Below, in pieces: positions 1 through 10,334 of a DNA stretch of 64,000 bases (position 1 is the first letter of the stretch; every line of letters begins with the position of its first letter). Both the position numbers and the translations under genes were made by a program. This DNA comes from Litoreibacter halocynthiae (lineage in GTDB: Bacteria; Pseudomonadota; Alphaproteobacteria; Rhodobacterales; Rhodobacteraceae): assembly GCF_004365635.1 (NCBI RefSeq), contig NZ_SOBH01000001.1, positions 1,054,001 through 1,118,000 on the forward strand. The letters run 5' to 3'. The notes beneath the pieces were generated by a model. That model made no database searches and was not told the DNA's origin. It saw only the letters and a program-made list of their open reading frames with translations.

Positions 1-527
1 GCGATGATCGCCACAACGGGACGGCGGCGCACGGGGACTTGGGCAACATTCATCGACGCCAGCAGCGCCACGTCGGAGGGGCTCAGGCGGCGCGGGGCGG
101 TCAGCAGATCACCGACTTTGAAGTCTCCGCCGGAAGGCCGGATGTGGTGGCCCTTGTCGATATTTTCCCGCAACGTCATCGACGAACCCGCGCGGGTGAC
201 GTCTTCTTGAATGATAACCCGCTGGGCGCCAGCAGGCATCGGGGCGCCGGTGAATATCCGCACGGCTTGCCCGTCGTCGATCTTGCCGTCAAAGCGGTGA
301 CCTGCTGCGGCTTCTCCAATCACCGTGAAGGTGTCTCCCGCGGCGACATCAACGGTCGAGATTGCGTAGCCATCCATCGCGGAGGCGGAAAAGGGGGGCT
401 GGTCCCGTGTCGCAGCGACGTCCTGCGCCAGCACGCGCCCGTCGGCATCAATGAGCGGGACAAGTTCAACGTCAACGGGCGATCCGAGTTTCAGCACCGC
501 CGCCAAGGCATCAGCAACCGAGATCAT
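1..527 (-). CDS. moeA: Molybdopterin molybdenumtransferase MoeA (N-terminal part, cut by window edge)
   Basis: Read on the minus strand from the ATG at 527, the protein begins [12 protein letters not shown] and contains [13 protein letters not shown] and IFTGAPMP, both hallmarks of MoeA, which inserts molybdate into adenylylated molybdopterin in molybdenum cofactor synthesis. About 175 codons are visible and the frame is still open at position 1, so the C-terminal catalytic MoCF domain lies outside. The ATG overlaps the TGA of moaC as ATGA, so it is the last visible gene of the trpG-trpD-trpC-moaC-moeA run and is probably translationally coupled. The family call is firm; the true end is not visible. 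Confidence 0.93.
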   Translation of the reverse strand, partial: MISVADALAAVLKLGSPVDVELVPLIDADGRVLAQDVAATRDQPPFSASAMDGYAISTVDVAAGDTFTVIGEAAAGHRFDGKIDDGQAVRIFTGAPMPAGAQRVIIQEDVTRAGSSMTLRENIDKGHHIRPSGGDFKVGDLLTAPRRLSPSDVALLASMNVAQVPVRRRPVVAII

Positions 528-1006
528 CCTCGCGGAGCCTCGAACAAGCCCGACTTGCCGCCGTCTTTCAGAACCAGCCGAATGTCACAGATTTCCATCG
601 TTTTTTCCGCGGCCTTTACCATGTCGTAGATCGTCAACGCAGCGGTAGACACGGCGGTAAGTGCTTCCATTTCCACACCGGTCTGGCCCGTCGTCTTGAC
701 CGTCGCTTCAATACGAATGCCCGGCAAGGAAGCATCAGGTGTCAGCTCGACCGCGACCTTGGTGATGGGCAAAGGATGGCACAGCGGGATCAACTCGGAG
801 CATTTCTTCGCCCCCATGATCCCCGCCAGCCGCGCAACGCTAAGAACATCGCCCTTCTTGGCGCGGCCTTCGGTGATCAGATCAAAGGTTTCGCGCTGCA
901 TCTTCACGCAGCCTTCGGCCACCGCAACGCGAGAGGTCACAGGCTTGTCGGACACATCCACCATATGCGCATGGCCGTCGCCGTCGAAATGGGTCAGTTC
1001 CGACAT
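524..1006 (-). CDS. moaC: Cyclic pyranopterin monophosphate synthase MoaC
   Basis: A 160-residue protein, the usual MoaC length. It converts the MoaA product into cyclic pyranopterin monophosphate, the first stable intermediate of molybdenum cofactor synthesis. Family motifs include [16 protein letters not shown] in the middle and [20 protein letters not shown] near residue 110-130. Its ATG at 1006 lies directly before the TAG of trpC with no gap, and its TGA overlaps the moeA start. Cofactor genes riding in a tryptophan operon are a recognised gene order in this bacterial family; any functional reason is not evident from the sequence. Confidence 0.96.
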   Translation of the reverse strand: MSELTHFDGDGHAHMVDVSDKPVTSRVAVAEGCVKMQRETFDLITEGRAKKGDVLSVARLAGIMGAKKCSELIPLCHPLPITKVAVELTPDASLPGIRIEATVKTTGQTGVEMEALTAVSTAALTIYDMVKAAEKTMEICDIRLVLKDGGKSGLFEAPRG

Positions 1007-1822
1007 CTAAAGCCCGCCAGTCATTGGTTTATCACTGAGGATATGGCGTGTTGCGGCGGTTACGTCGTCCTGCCGCATCAAGCTTTCGCCGATCAGGAAA
1101 CAGCGCGCGCCGTAGCGGGCCAGATCGGACAGGTCGGATGGCTCGAACAACCCGCTCTCGGCCACGATCAGCTTGTCCTCCGGCACTTGGCGCGCCAGCT
1201 TTCGAGTGGTGTCCAAGGTTACATCAAAGGTGTGCAGGTCACGGTTGTTGATCCCCAGAAGCGGGCTCTTCAACTGCAAGGCGCGCTGGAGCTCTTCGTC
1301 ATTATGGACTTCAACCAACACATCCATGCCAAGCCGGATTGCGGTGTCCTCCAATTCATGCGCCAGACTGTCATCGACTGAGGCCATGATAATCAGGATG
1401 CAATCGGCACCAAGCGCGCGGGATTCGACAACCTGATAAGGGTCGTAAAGGAAATCCTTACGCAAGACGGGCAGGGAGCAGGCTTCGCGCGCTTGCACCA
1501 GATAGTCGTCGGCCCCTTGGAACGAGGGCCCGTCGGTCAGCACGCTCAGGCAGGTCGCCCCGCCATCCGCATAGGCTTTGGCCAAGGCAGGGACGTCGAA
1601 ATCTTCGCGGATCACGCCTTTCGACGGGCTGGCCTTCTTGATCTCTGCAATCAGCCCGTACCCGCTGATGGCCGCATCGGTTAGCGCGTCAGCGAAGCCG
1701 CGCGGTGCGGGGGCGTTTGCCGCGTCGGTCTCAAGATCAGCGAGGCTCCGCTCGGCTTTGCGCGCCGCGATCTCCTCCAGCTTGTAAGCCTTGATCTTTT
1801 CCAGAACGGTTGGGGTGCTCAT
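1007..1822 (-). CDS. trpC: Indole-3-glycerol phosphate synthase TrpC
   Basis: A 271-residue stand-alone TIM-barrel enzyme, not fused to TrpF. It closes the indole ring of CdRP to make indole-3-glycerol phosphate, the fourth step from chorismate to tryptophan. Characteristic segments are [15 protein letters not shown] (catalytic lysines near residue 62), [24 protein letters not shown] and VAESGL. The start [10 protein letters not shown] at 1822 overlaps the trpD stop by ATGA. It is a member of the trpGDC-moaC-moeA operon; trpE lies apart, at 5172-6683. Confidence 0.97.
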   Translation of the reverse strand: MSTPTVLEKIKAYKLEEIAARKAERSLADLETDAANAPAPRGFADALTDAAISGYGLIAEIKKASPSKGVIREDFDVPALAKAYADGGATCLSVLTDGPSFQGADDYLVQAREACSLPVLRKDFLYDPYQVVESRALGADCILIIMASVDDSLAHELEDTAIRLGMDVLVEVHNDEELQRALQLKSPLLGINNRDLHTFDVTLDTTRKLARQVPEDKLIVAESGLFEPSDLSDLARYGARCFLIGESLMRQDDVTAATRHILSDKPMTGGL

Positions 1823-2838
1823 ACGACCTCCGATGTCAGTTTTGCCAAGGCGTCAACCTTGGCTTTGGCTGCGCCACTGTCGATGCTGGCGCGGGCCATG
1901 TCCACACCTTCGCGCAGGTTGGCCGCTTTGTCTGCCACGACCAGAGCCGCGGCGGAGTTTAAGAGCACCGCGTCGCGGTATGCTGAATGTTCGCCTTCAA
2001 GAAGCGCACGAAACTCGATAGCATTTTCTGCGGGTGAACCGCCAAGGATGTCCTCGAACGGGTGTGGCGTCAGGCCCGCGTCTTCGGGGGCGATTTCCAT
2101 CTCGTGCACCGCGCCATTTTCCAGCACCGCAACTTTTGACGGCGCCGAGATGGCCAACTCGTCGGTCCCGTCGCCACCATGGACCAGCCACGCTTTCTCG
2201 GATCCGAGCGCCAGTAACGTTTCCGCCATGGGTCGGATCAGATCAGCCGAAAACGCACCTGTGAGTTGGCGTTTGACCCCGGCGGGGTTGGTCAGCGGCC
2301 CAAGGATGTTGAAGATTGTCCGAGTGCCAAGTTCTGCACGGGTTGGCATCACATGCGCAATGGCAGGGTGGTGCATCGGGGCCATCATGAAGCCGATGCC
2401 AATCTCGCGGATCGCGCGGGTTACGACATCGGCGCCCACCATCACGTTGATCCCCATGGCCCCAAGCGCGTCTGCAGCACCGGATTTGGATGACAGGTTC
2501 CGGTTGCCATGCTTGGCCACAATCACGCCCGCACCGGCCACAACAAACGCGGTTGCGGTCGAGATGTTCAGCGTGCCCATCCCGTCACCGCCTGTGCCGA
2601 CGATATCCATCGCGCCTTCGGGTGCGACGACAGGATTGCATTTGGACCGCATCACAGCTGCCGCGGCCGAATATTCCTCGACCGTTTCGCCCCGCGTGCG
2701 CAGTGCCATCAAAAACCCGCCGATCTGGCTGGGTGTCGCGCGGCCTTCGAACAGCGCTTGAAACGCGACTTCCGCCTCGTCGCGGGTCAATGCGCGCTCG
2801 GCGGCGATTCCGATCAGTGGTTTCAGCCTCTCACTCAT
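1819..2838 (-). CDS. trpD: Anthranilate phosphoribosyltransferase TrpD
   Basis: A 339-residue enzyme of normal length that joins anthranilate to PRPP. The PRPP-binding glycine loop [15 protein letters not shown] and the following [21 protein letters not shown] are intact, as is the magnesium-site segment VHGGDGTDE. Both ends overlap neighbours by four bases (ATGA with trpG upstream and trpC downstream), which suggests translational coupling along the operon. It is not fused to trpG, unlike in enteric bacteria. Confidence 0.97.
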   Translation of the reverse strand: MSERLKPLIGIAAERALTRDEAEVAFQALFEGRATPSQIGGFLMALRTRGETVEEYSAAAAVMRSKCNPVVAPEGAMDIVGTGGDGMGTLNISTATAFVVAGAGVIVAKHGNRNLSSKSGAADALGAMGINVMVGADVVTRAIREIGIGFMMAPMHHPAIAHVMPTRAELGTRTIFNILGPLTNPAGVKRQLTGAFSADLIRPMAETLLALGSEKAWLVHGGDGTDELAISAPSKVAVLENGAVHEMEIAPEDAGLTPHPFEDILGGSPAENAIEFRALLEGEHSAYRDAVLLNSAAALVVADKAANLREGVDMARASIDSGAAKAKVDALAKLTSEVV

Positions 2839-3428
2839 GCGGCAACTCCTGTTTTGCTGGGCAAAACATCAAGGAAGTTTTGTAGCATCTGGTGCCCGTG
2901 TTGCGAGGCGATGCTCTCGGGGTGGAACTGGACGCCATGGATCGGCAATTCGCGGTGTTGCAATCCCATGATCGTCCCGTCTTCCAGTGCTGCCGTCACC
3001 TCCAGACAGTCCGGCAGCGTGTCTTTCTCCACCACCAGTGAATGATAGCGTGTCGCGTCGAACGGAGAGGGTAAGCCTTTGAAAACGCTTTTGCCGTCAT
3101 GAATGTAGCTGCCCATCTTGCCATGTACGATTTCGGAATGCCGAACCACCTTGCCGCCAAAGGCCTCGCCAATGGTCTGGTGCCCCAGGCACACCCCGAA
3201 CAGCGGGGTTCGGGTTTCCGCGGCCGCAGCCGTCAGCGCCAGACAAATGCCCGCGTCAGCAGGTGTCTTGGGGCCGGGGCTTAAAACAATACCCTCTGGC
3301 TTCAGCGCCATTGCAGCTTGCACATCAATCGCGTCATTGCGCACAACCTTCATATCTGCGCCCAATTCGCCGAAGAAATGCACCAGATTGTAGGTGAAAC
3401 TGTCGTAATTATCGATCAATAGCAGCAT
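2835..3428 (-). CDS. trpG: Anthranilate synthase glutamine amidotransferase subunit TrpG
   Basis: Class I glutamine amidotransferase that supplies ammonia to TrpE for anthranilate formation; it may also serve p-aminobenzoate synthesis. The nucleophile lies in [17 protein letters not shown] (Cys80) and the His/Glu pair in [12 protein letters not shown]. Two adjacent ATG codons (3431 and 3428) follow a weak AAAGGG ribosome site; the start is placed at the second because [15 protein letters not shown] is the usual N-terminus. An in-frame start further upstream at 3461 would add residues not typical of the family. It is the first gene of the trpGDC operon, whose promoter must lie in 3432-3611. 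Confidence 0.95.
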   Translation of the reverse strand: MLLLIDNYDSFTYNLVHFFGELGADMKVVRNDAIDVQAAMALKPEGIVLSPGPKTPADAGICLALTAAAAETRTPLFGVCLGHQTIGEAFGGKVVRHSEIVHGKMGSYIHDGKSVFKGLPSPFDATRYHSLVVEKDTLPDCLEVTAALEDGTIMGLQHRELPIHGVQFHPESIASQHGHQMLQNFLDVLPSKTGVAA

Positions 3429-3611
3429 CATCTTACCCTTTGCTCCGAAAGGGCTTTCCACCGCCTTCCGTGTCGCGGTATAAATGCCCAGAGCTGTGCG
3501 CCGGGGTCAAGGCCGCTTATCTGGACCCCACATACAACAAGACGGGCAAAAGCCTCGTAAGAAGTGCGCTTTGGGGTGAAAACGACAAGTGGTCGGGCGA
3601 GGATCAGAACG

Positions 3612-5153
3612 ATGGGTAAAGGTTTAGGCGCGGGTATTGTGTCAGGTGGGTTTGTAGGCGTGGTGGTGATGACGATGTTGTCGCTTTATGCGCCGCTGCC
3701 GCAGGACCGGATTGACGCAGCCCCGAAACTCGAGGTCGAAACCACGCCATCTGAGGCTGTCAGTCCGCAAGCAACAGAGACAACTCCGCAAGCAAACGAA
3801 GTGCCGTCAGTCGCCGCCACCACAACCAGTTCCGACACGGCAACACCCGTCACCGAGAACAGCGCCGTAACTGAAAGCGAAAGCGTCACGGTCCCTGAGC
3901 AGCAACAAGATGCGCCCGTCGTGCAGGCAACCACGCCGCAGCTGGACACCAGCAGCGCAGTTGACACCGACAGCCCCACCGCCGAGATCGCAACTTCCGA
4001 TGCGCAGGTTGCCCAGCTGATCCCGCAAGCTCCGACCGTTCAGGCCGAAGGCAATGACGAAATCATCATTGCCAGCGCCGATCCAATGCCGGAGCCGGTC
4101 ACTCAAGTAGAGACCGGGGTTCAGGCGCCCACCGCTGATGCGTCTCCCAATGTGGAGCCGACGGTCGACACAGAAACAACAACCGTGCAGCCGTCCGAAC
4201 TCCCCTCGCCAACGATAACCGGCACCGAGAAGGTCGTGGACAGCGAAGCGCCCGAAAAGCCGCGCGTATCCAGCCTGCCAACAATTGGCAACGCCCAAGA
4301 CGAGGAGGTCGATGTGGCCTCCGCAGACACGCCAATCACGCTGCCGCAGGTCGATGCCGGCGTGGTGACAAACCGTCTTCCAAGCGTTGGCACTGGCGGG
4401 GCAACGACACTGGTCACACCCGCCCCGCAAGTCGACACCCCGACAGAGCCCGCCGCCGTGCCAACTGATCTTGGCGCATTGCAAGCATTCGCCACCAAGG
4501 TTGAAGGGGCAGAGGGTAAATCCCTGTTCGGCGTTATCCTGATTGATAGCGGCGAAGACGGCATTCCGCGCGCGGACCTGATGAAATTGTCTATTCCGGT
4601 GACCATCGCGCTAGACCCCACAGCACCAGATGCCGCCCGCATCATGGCGGATTATCGCAAGGCCGGAATGGAGGTCATTGCGATTGCCAATGAACTTCCC
4701 ACAGCCTCGTCGCCAAGCGATGTCGCAGTTGCCGTTGAGGCATATTTCTCGATTTTGGATCAAGCGGTCGGCCTGATGGATCCGCTTGATGGCCGCATCC
4801 AGTCCAACCGGTCCTTGCTACAACCTGTCCTTGGGGCCATTCGGAACAGCGGTCACGGTCTGGTCACCTATGATCGCGGGTTGAACACCGCACAACAAGC
4901 CGCCCGCCGCGAGGACATTCCCGCCGCTACGGTTTTCCGCGTTCTGGATGCTGAGTTGGAAGAAAGCCCCAGAATAAAACGCTATCTGGATCGCGCTGCT
5001 TTTAATGCCAACCGCGATGGCGCGGTCGTTGTCGTCGGGCGCAGCTATCCCGAGACGATCAAGGGTCTGGTGGAATGGGTGCTCGAGAAAAAAGAGGCGG
5101 GGATCGCCATGGTTCCGGTTTCGGCTGTGATGCTGGCGGGTGACGGCTCGTAA
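3612..5153 (+). CDS. Divergent polysaccharide deacetylase family protein
   Basis: A protein of 513 residues with an N-terminal membrane segment (GAGIVSGGFVGVVVMTMLSLYA, about residues 5-26), then a long low-complexity stretch rich in Thr, Pro, Ala, Val and Glu (about 40-300), then a C-terminal domain of roughly 210 residues. That domain (FGVILIDSGEDG, IPVTIALDP, GMEVIAIANELP, VYDRGLN-like VTYDRGLNT, AVVVVGRSYPETI) matches the divergent polysaccharide deacetylase family (YibQ/DUF610-like). The architecture suggests a sugar-acting or carbohydrate-binding domain held in the periplasm on a flexible stalk. The ATG at 3612 is preferred over a GTG at 3564 because GAGG lies upstream. It diverges from trpG and converges on trpE; its substrate is unknown. 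Confidence 0.8.
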   Translation: MGKGLGAGIVSGGFVGVVVMTMLSLYAPLPQDRIDAAPKLEVETTPSEAVSPQATETTPQANEVPSVAATTTSSDTATPVTENSAVTESESVTVPEQQQDAPVVQATTPQLDTSSAVDTDSPTAEIATSDAQVAQLIPQAPTVQAEGNDEIIIASADPMPEPVTQVETGVQAPTADASPNVEPTVDTETTTVQPSELPSPTITGTEKVVDSEAPEKPRVSSLPTIGNAQDEEVDVASADTPITLPQVDAGVVTNRLPSVGTGGATTLVTPAPQVDTPTEPAAVPTDLGALQAFATKVEGAEGKSLFGVILIDSGEDGIPRADLMKLSIPVTIALDPTAPDAARIMADYRKAGMEVIAIANELPTASSPSDVAVAVEAYFSILDQAVGLMDPLDGRIQSNRSLLQPVLGAIRNSGHGLVTYDRGLNTAQQAARREDIPAATVFRVLDAELEESPRIKRYLDRAAFNANRDGAVVVVGRSYPETIKGLVEWVLEKKEAGIAMVPVSAVMLAGDGS

Positions 5154-5171
5154 GGATCAAGTCCCTACAGG

Positions 5172-6683
5172 TCAGCCATTCCCGTCGCGCAGGAACAATC
5201 CTGCTTCTTTCGCCGCCATAAGTAGCGCCTTGGACTTGTTGACGGTCTCCTGAAACTCCGCCTCCGGGTCACTGTCATACACAACACCGCCACCCGCTTG
5301 GATATAGAGCTTCTCGTCCTTCACGATTCCCGTGCGCAGCGCGATGCAGATATCCATATCGCCATTGGCCGAGAAATATCCGCAGCCACCGCCATAGATA
5401 CCGCGCTTCTCCGGCTCTAACTCGTCGATGATCTCCATCGCGCGCACCTTAGGCGCACCGGACACGGTGCCCGCAGGCAGTCCAGACAGCAGTGCAGACA
5501 GGGCGTCTTGGTCGTCAGCCAACTCTCCGGTGACGTTGGAGACGATGTGCATCACGTGGCTATAGCGCTCGATGATGAACTTTTCCGTGGGTGTCACAGT
5601 GCCGATTTTGGAGACCTTGCCAGTGTCATTGCGCCCGAGGTCCAGCAGCATCAGATGCTCGGCACATTCTTTCGGATCACCTAACAAATCGGCTTCCAAC
5701 GCGCGGTCCTCTTCCGGCGTAGCTCCGCGCGGTCGCGTTCCTGCGATCGGTCGGATGGTCACTTCGCGCCCGAAGACCCGCACCAGAATTTCAGGGCTGG
5801 CCCCGACGATCTGGAATCCGCCCATGTTGAAATAGAACATGAAGGGCGACGGGTTGGTGCGCCGCAACGCGCGGTACAGCGAAAACGGCGGAAGCGGGAA
5901 TTCCTGCGTCCAGCGCTGCGACGGGACAACTTGAAAAATATCGCCCGCGCGAATGTAGTCCTTGGCCTTCTCGACCGCGTCCAGATAACCGCTATGTGTG
6001 AAGTTCGAGACCGGATCAGCGACCGCAGTCTCCTCGCCCAAGTCCCGCGCATCCGTCGGCACCGCGCGGTCCAGATCGCGCACCGCATCCATCACCCGTT
6101 CTGCCGCTTGCGCGTAGGCTGCGCGCGCGGACAGGCCGGAGGCCGCCCATGCAGGGCTGACGACGATCACCTCGCCCTTGACCCCGTCCAAAACAACAAC
6201 GACCGACGGGCGTTGCATCACGGCGTCAGGCAGTCCCAATGGATCGGGGTTCACATCGGGCAGATGCTCGACCAGCCGGATCATGTCATAGCCCAGATAG
6301 CCAAACAGCCCAGCAGAGGCCGCAGGCAAACCTTCCGGCAGATCAATGCGGCTTTCGGCCAGCACTTCGCGCAACGCCGTCAACGGATCGCTTGTGCATG
6401 GCTCGAACGCGTCGGGGTCAAAGCGGGCGGAGCGATTCAACTCGCTTGTCTCGCCACGGCAGCGCCAGATCAAGTCGGGCTTCATGCCGATAATCGAATA
6501 CCGTCCGCGCACCTCTCCACCAGTCACCGATTCCAGCACGAAACTGTCGGGCTGTGCAGCGGTCAGCTTCAGCATCAAAGAGACCGGCGTATCCAGATCA
6601 GCGGCAAGCCGCGTGTAGACCACTTGATTTTCGCCCGCTTCGTACCGCTTGGCGAAACCGTCATATTCCGGAAACAAGGCCAT
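5172..6683 (-). CDS. trpE: Anthranilate synthase component I TrpE
   Basis: A 503-residue chorismate-binding enzyme that makes anthranilate with TrpG. The chorismate-binding C-terminal half is intact: ASPEILVRV, RPIAGTRPRGATPEEDRALE, RNDTGKVSKIGTV, HIVSNVTGELADD, LPAGTVSGAPKVRAMEIIDELE and GIYGGGCGYFS. FVLESV near residue 50 corresponds to the feedback-site LLES element. It is separated from trpGDC by the deacetylase gene and starts 2 bases after the stop of the PpiD-like gene upstream, so it is probably co-transcribed with a foldase gene. I see no Trp-codon leader upstream. Confidence 0.97.
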   Translation of the reverse strand: MALFPEYDGFAKRYEAGENQVVYTRLAADLDTPVSLMLKLTAAQPDSFVLESVTGGEVRGRYSIIGMKPDLIWRCRGETSELNRSARFDPDAFEPCTSDPLTALREVLAESRIDLPEGLPAASAGLFGYLGYDMIRLVEHLPDVNPDPLGLPDAVMQRPSVVVVLDGVKGEVIVVSPAWAASGLSARAAYAQAAERVMDAVRDLDRAVPTDARDLGEETAVADPVSNFTHSGYLDAVEKAKDYIRAGDIFQVVPSQRWTQEFPLPPFSLYRALRRTNPSPFMFYFNMGGFQIVGASPEILVRVFGREVTIRPIAGTRPRGATPEEDRALEADLLGDPKECAEHLMLLDLGRNDTGKVSKIGTVTPTEKFIIERYSHVMHIVSNVTGELADDQDALSALLSGLPAGTVSGAPKVRAMEIIDELEPEKRGIYGGGCGYFSANGDMDICIALRTGIVKDEKLYIQAGGGVVYDSDPEAEFQETVNKSKALLMAAKEAGLFLRDGNG

Positions 6684-6685
6684 GC

Positions 6686-8542
6686 TTAGCGCATGCTCGC
6701 GTTCACGGCATTGATCGCAACTTGGTCAAGGCTCAGGCCGTGGCGCGCTTGCACCGCTTGGCCGTACAGCTCGAACACATCCGCCGCGAGGCCCGCGCTG
6801 CCCTGTTGGGACAGCTGCGTCAGGAAATTTTGCGCTTGGTCGGCCGTAAGATCGGCCGGCGAGATATCCAGCAGCTCCACCAAGATCGCGCCGTCATCCG
6901 TCGGGATCAGGGCTGTGTCGGAGGCTTTCTCCAGATCAAACGCGGTGACCAGCAAAGCCGGAGGCGTGCCTTCGATGAAGTCGGTGCGGCCTCGGTCGGT
7001 TTCCGTGCGGCCCACAAGGCCCAAAGCTTCCATCGCGGTGCCTGCGTCCAGTTGCGCTTTCAAGTTCTCGCCCAACTCGCTCAACCGGCGTTTGGTTTCT
7101 GCCGCGTCCCAAGCCGCAGCAACATCGTCACGGATATCGGCCAGTGGGGGCAGGGCGGGTGGCACCACCTCGTCCAGACGTGCGGCAAAGATGCCGCCAT
7201 CAGACAGCTCGCGCGCCTCTGGGAAGTCACCTTCGCGCAACAACAATGCTTCTTCGCGGAAGTTGTCGTAACCTGCGATACCTTCTTGTTCTTCTTTCGA
7301 AAATTCGATCTGGCCAAACTCAAGCTCCGTATCCGTGCCCAGTTCTTCCAAAGTAGCACCTCCGGCGAGCAGGTCTTCCACTTCGGTCAGCTTATCAAGA
7401 ACCGCACGGCGCGCCTGATCTTCGGCGGCTTCAGCAACAAGATCATCGCGGACCTCCTCGAAGCTGGTTTCTTGTGCTTCCAAAACGGCGTTCACACGGT
7501 AGAGCGCGGGACCAAGCGATGTCTCGACCGGATCAGTGATACCCGGCTCCGTCAGTGCAAAAACCGCGTCTGCGATCGGCCCGTCCAGATCGTCACGCGA
7601 TACTTCGCCTTGGTCCACGTCCTCCAAGGTCAGGCCGCGCTCTGTCACGAGGTCGTCATAGCTGGTCTCACCCGCATCAATTGCCGCCTTGGCAGCCGCT
7701 GCAGCATCGGCATCGGCAAAGCCCAGACGCTCGACCATCCGGCGCTCGGGTTGGTTGAACTCACCGGAGCGTTCCTCATAAAGCGCTAGCAGTTCGTCCT
7801 CGTTGGGGGTTATGTCATCGACCAGCATATCCGGTGTCAGCCAAGCATAGCTGATCTTGCGCACCTCTGGCGTTTCGAACTGGGTTCCGTTTTCGTCATA
7901 GAACGCTTGCAATTGGGTATCGGTCGGCGCGGCGTTCGGGGACGCCAGCAGATCCGCATTCAACTCGGCCCACCGGAAAGACCGGCGCTGGCCAAGATAG
8001 CCATACAGGGTTTCGGCGTAGGATTTATTCAGGGTCAGCCCACCGGTCACCGCTTGCTGCAACAACTCGCGTGCGGCGGTCTTGCGCAGGTCATCCTCAA
8101 AATCGGCGGGGCGCAGGTTGCTACGCTCTAACGCAAACTCGTAGGTGTCGCGGTCAAACGTGCCGCTTGGCCCTTGGAACGCGGGAACCTGCTGCAACTG
8201 GCGCAGTACTTCGGCGTCCCCCACGGACAGGCTCATCACGCGGGCTTCCTCGGTCAACGCCGTGGAGGCCGCCAGACGTTCACGCACGCGGATGTCCAGC
8301 CCCTCTTGCAAGGCGGTTTGCATCGAGACCGGCTGCTGGCGGCGGCGGGTTTCAAAATCCAACTCTTGTTGCAGGCCGCGTTGGTATTCCTGAACGGTGA
8401 TTGGCGTATCGCCAACACTGCCGACGGTCTGAATGTTGCCGCCAAGACCGCCGGAGCCAAAGCCCGCCAACCCTGCCACCAACAGAAGCAAAATACCCCA
8501 CACCGCGATGCGCGATGCGCTAGATTTGCCTGACTTGGCCAT
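6686..8542 (-). CDS. PpiD/SurA-like peptidylprolyl isomerase, inner-membrane anchored
   Basis: A 618-residue protein with one N-terminal membrane anchor (IAVWGILLLLVAGLAGFG, about 12-29) and a large periplasmic part. The segment VGDTPITVQEYQRGLQQELDFETRRRQQP and the following helices resemble the SurA/PpiD N-terminal chaperone module; the parvulin-like region sits in the middle (about 245-360). This is the PpiD type of folding factor for exported proteins at the Sec translocon. The central parvulin domain is divergent and I cannot confirm its active-site residues by eye. It lies just upstream of trpE with a 2-base gap and follows the aminotransferase gene on the same strand. Confidence 0.85.
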   Translation of the reverse strand: MAKSGKSSASRIAVWGILLLLVAGLAGFGSGGLGGNIQTVGSVGDTPITVQEYQRGLQQELDFETRRRQQPVSMQTALQEGLDIRVRERLAASTALTEEARVMSLSVGDAEVLRQLQQVPAFQGPSGTFDRDTYEFALERSNLRPADFEDDLRKTAARELLQQAVTGGLTLNKSYAETLYGYLGQRRSFRWAELNADLLASPNAAPTDTQLQAFYDENGTQFETPEVRKISYAWLTPDMLVDDITPNEDELLALYEERSGEFNQPERRMVERLGFADADAAAAAKAAIDAGETSYDDLVTERGLTLEDVDQGEVSRDDLDGPIADAVFALTEPGITDPVETSLGPALYRVNAVLEAQETSFEEVRDDLVAEAAEDQARRAVLDKLTEVEDLLAGGATLEELGTDTELEFGQIEFSKEEQEGIAGYDNFREEALLLREGDFPEARELSDGGIFAARLDEVVPPALPPLADIRDDVAAAWDAAETKRRLSELGENLKAQLDAGTAMEALGLVGRTETDRGRTDFIEGTPPALLVTAFDLEKASDTALIPTDDGAILVELLDISPADLTADQAQNFLTQLSQQGSAGLAADVFELYGQAVQARHGLSLDQVAINAVNASMR

Positions 8543-8609
8543 GTCTCACCTTCCTAGAAGAAAACCAGTTGGAACCTGTTAAACCGTCCCCCCCAAAGGG
8601 GCAAGCGGA

Positions 8610-9782
8610 TCAGAGGGTTTCCATGCGCGTAAACAGCTCTGCGATGCCGTCCGCGTCGATATTGGCAAACGCGATGCGCAAAGACGTTGCGCCGGACGGA
8701 TCACCTTCGGGAACGAACATCGTCCCAGGCAGGCACAGAACGCCGATATCGCGCACCATTCGCTGGGCCAGTTCATTGGACGGCTCGTCGAACGGATGGG
8801 TCATATAGGCGAAATACGCGCCGTTGCCTTGAAGCGTCCAGCCCTTGGCGGCGAGCTTGGGGAAGTGTTTCTCGATCGCGGCTCGACGGGCGAGGATTTC
8901 TGCACGCTGCTCCCCCAGCCACGCGGCAAGGTTCTGCATCCCCCACAAAGCGGCCCGTTGCCCCAACTGGTTGGGGCAGATCGTCACCGTATCCAGAAAC
9001 TTCTCCGCCTCTGCCAGACGGGCGACCGAGGCCACCATCGCTCCGACACGGTGCCCCGTCAGCCGGTAGGCCTTGGAGAAGGAATAAAGCTGGATCAGCG
9101 TCTCGTCCCAGTTCTGTCGGGTAAACAGGTCATGTGGTGCACCGCTGCGGCTGTCAAAGTCGCGGTAGGTTTCGTCCACGATCAACGCGATGCCGTGCGC
9201 CTCGCACAGGTCGTAAAATGCGCCAAGCAGGTCGGATGGATATTCCACGCCACCCGGATTGTTTGGTGATACCAACGTGATAGCGCGCGTCTTTGATGTT
9301 ATGAGCTTTGCAGCCTCATCGACCGATGGCAGCAATCCGGCACCTGCCTTCAAGGCCACGGATGAAATCCCGCCCATATCGAGCCACATCTTATGGTTGA
9401 AATACCACGGGGTCGGGATGATCACCTCGTCCCCCGCAGCACAGAGGGTCGCGATCATCGACGCAAACGCCTGATTGCAACCGGAGGTAATTGCGACCTG
9501 CTCGGCCGCCACCTCGCCACCATAGGCCGCCGTCCATTGCGATGCGACTTCCGCCCGCAACTCCGGCAACCCCAAAACAGGGCCGTATAAATGCGTCCCG
9601 TCATCCTCGAGGACGAATTTGGACATAGCTTCGCGCAAAGGCGCAGGAGGCGGGTCAACAGGCGCGGCCTGAGAGACGTTGATCAGGGGGCGATCTGCTG
9701 GAAATTCGACCCCGTCAATCCAGCGCCGCGCCTCCATCACCGGAGGCGGAAAGGTAGCGGCCATATTTGGGTTGAGACGCAT
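8610..9782 (-). CDS. Pyridoxal-phosphate aminotransferase, class I/II
   Basis: A 390-residue fold-type I PLP enzyme. Landmarks are QVAITSGCNQAFASMI (cofactor phosphate region), SPNNPGGVEYP (substrate-binding NPGG), LIVDETYRDF (Asp for the pyridine ring) and SFSKAYRLTGHRVG (the PLP-binding lysine in SKAYRLTG). Overall it looks like an aspartate or aromatic aminotransferase-like enzyme, but substrate specificity cannot be read from sequence alone. It lies between gpt and the ppiD-trpE pair on the same strand, about 40 bases after gpt. A role in amino acid synthesis would fit the neighbourhood but is inference. Confidence 0.9.
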   Translation of the reverse strand: MRLNPNMAATFPPPVMEARRWIDGVEFPADRPLINVSQAAPVDPPPAPLREAMSKFVLEDDGTHLYGPVLGLPELRAEVASQWTAAYGGEVAAEQVAITSGCNQAFASMIATLCAAGDEVIIPTPWYFNHKMWLDMGGISSVALKAGAGLLPSVDEAAKLITSKTRAITLVSPNNPGGVEYPSDLLGAFYDLCEAHGIALIVDETYRDFDSRSGAPHDLFTRQNWDETLIQLYSFSKAYRLTGHRVGAMVASVARLAEAEKFLDTVTICPNQLGQRAALWGMQNLAAWLGEQRAEILARRAAIEKHFPKLAAKGWTLQGNGAYFAYMTHPFDEPSNELAQRMVRDIGVLCLPGTMFVPEGDPSGATSLRIAFANIDADGIAELFTRMETL

Positions 9783-9820
9783 GATTTAGAAGTCCCTACA
9801 AGAGGTTAGAAGCCGACCTG

Positions 9821-10321
9821 TTACTCGCCGCGATACGGCTTCACATACTGCATTGCCATGTCCCACGGGAAGAAAATCCATGTGTCTTGCGAGACTTCCG
9901 TGATGAACGTGTCCACCTGCGCGCGGCCCTTGGGCTTGGCATATACGGTGGCAAAATGCGCGTTCGGATAGAGGTTGCGCACGATCTCCAGCGTTTTGCC
10001 GCTGTCGACCAGATCGTCGATGATCAAGATACCCGTGCCGTCGCCCATCAACGCGTCGTCCGGCTTCTTCAAAACGCTGGCCTCGGACTGGGTCTGGTTG
10101 TCGTAGGATTTCACCGAAATCGTGTCCACCGTACGGATGTCCAACTCCCGCGCGGCGATCATCGCAGGGGCCATGCCGCCCCGGGTAATGGCGACCACGG
10201 CCTTCCACGCGCCGTTATCCGGTCCATGCCCGTCAAGACGCCACGCAAGCGCGCGGCTGTCGCGGTGGATTTGATCCCAGCTGATGTGAAAGCCTTTTTC
10301 GTGGGGCAGGCGGTCGGTCAT
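9821..10321 (-). CDS. gpt: Xanthine(-guanine) phosphoribosyltransferase
   Basis: A 166-residue type I phosphoribosyltransferase with the PRPP motif [15 protein letters not shown] (about 90-104) and the N-terminal purine-transferase segment [22 protein letters not shown]. It salvages xanthine and guanine with PRPP to XMP and GMP. It ends in KPYRGE. Length and motifs match bacterial Gpt. It is flanked on the same strand by a LysE-type exporter (13-base gap) and the aminotransferase; an operon from fabI downward is likely. Confidence 0.93.
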   Translation of the reverse strand: MTDRLPHEKGFHISWDQIHRDSRALAWRLDGHGPDNGAWKAVVAITRGGMAPAMIAARELDIRTVDTISVKSYDNQTQSEASVLKKPDDALMGDGTGILIIDDLVDSGKTLEIVRNLYPNAHFATVYAKPKGRAQVDTFITEVSQDTWIFFPWDMAMQYVKPYRGE

Positions 10322-10334
10322 TGGTCAGGTTCCC

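Noticed and set aside
3564-3611. GTG start for the deacetylase gene
   Set aside because: No ribosome site; the ATG at 3612 has GAGG upstream and leads straight into the membrane anchor.
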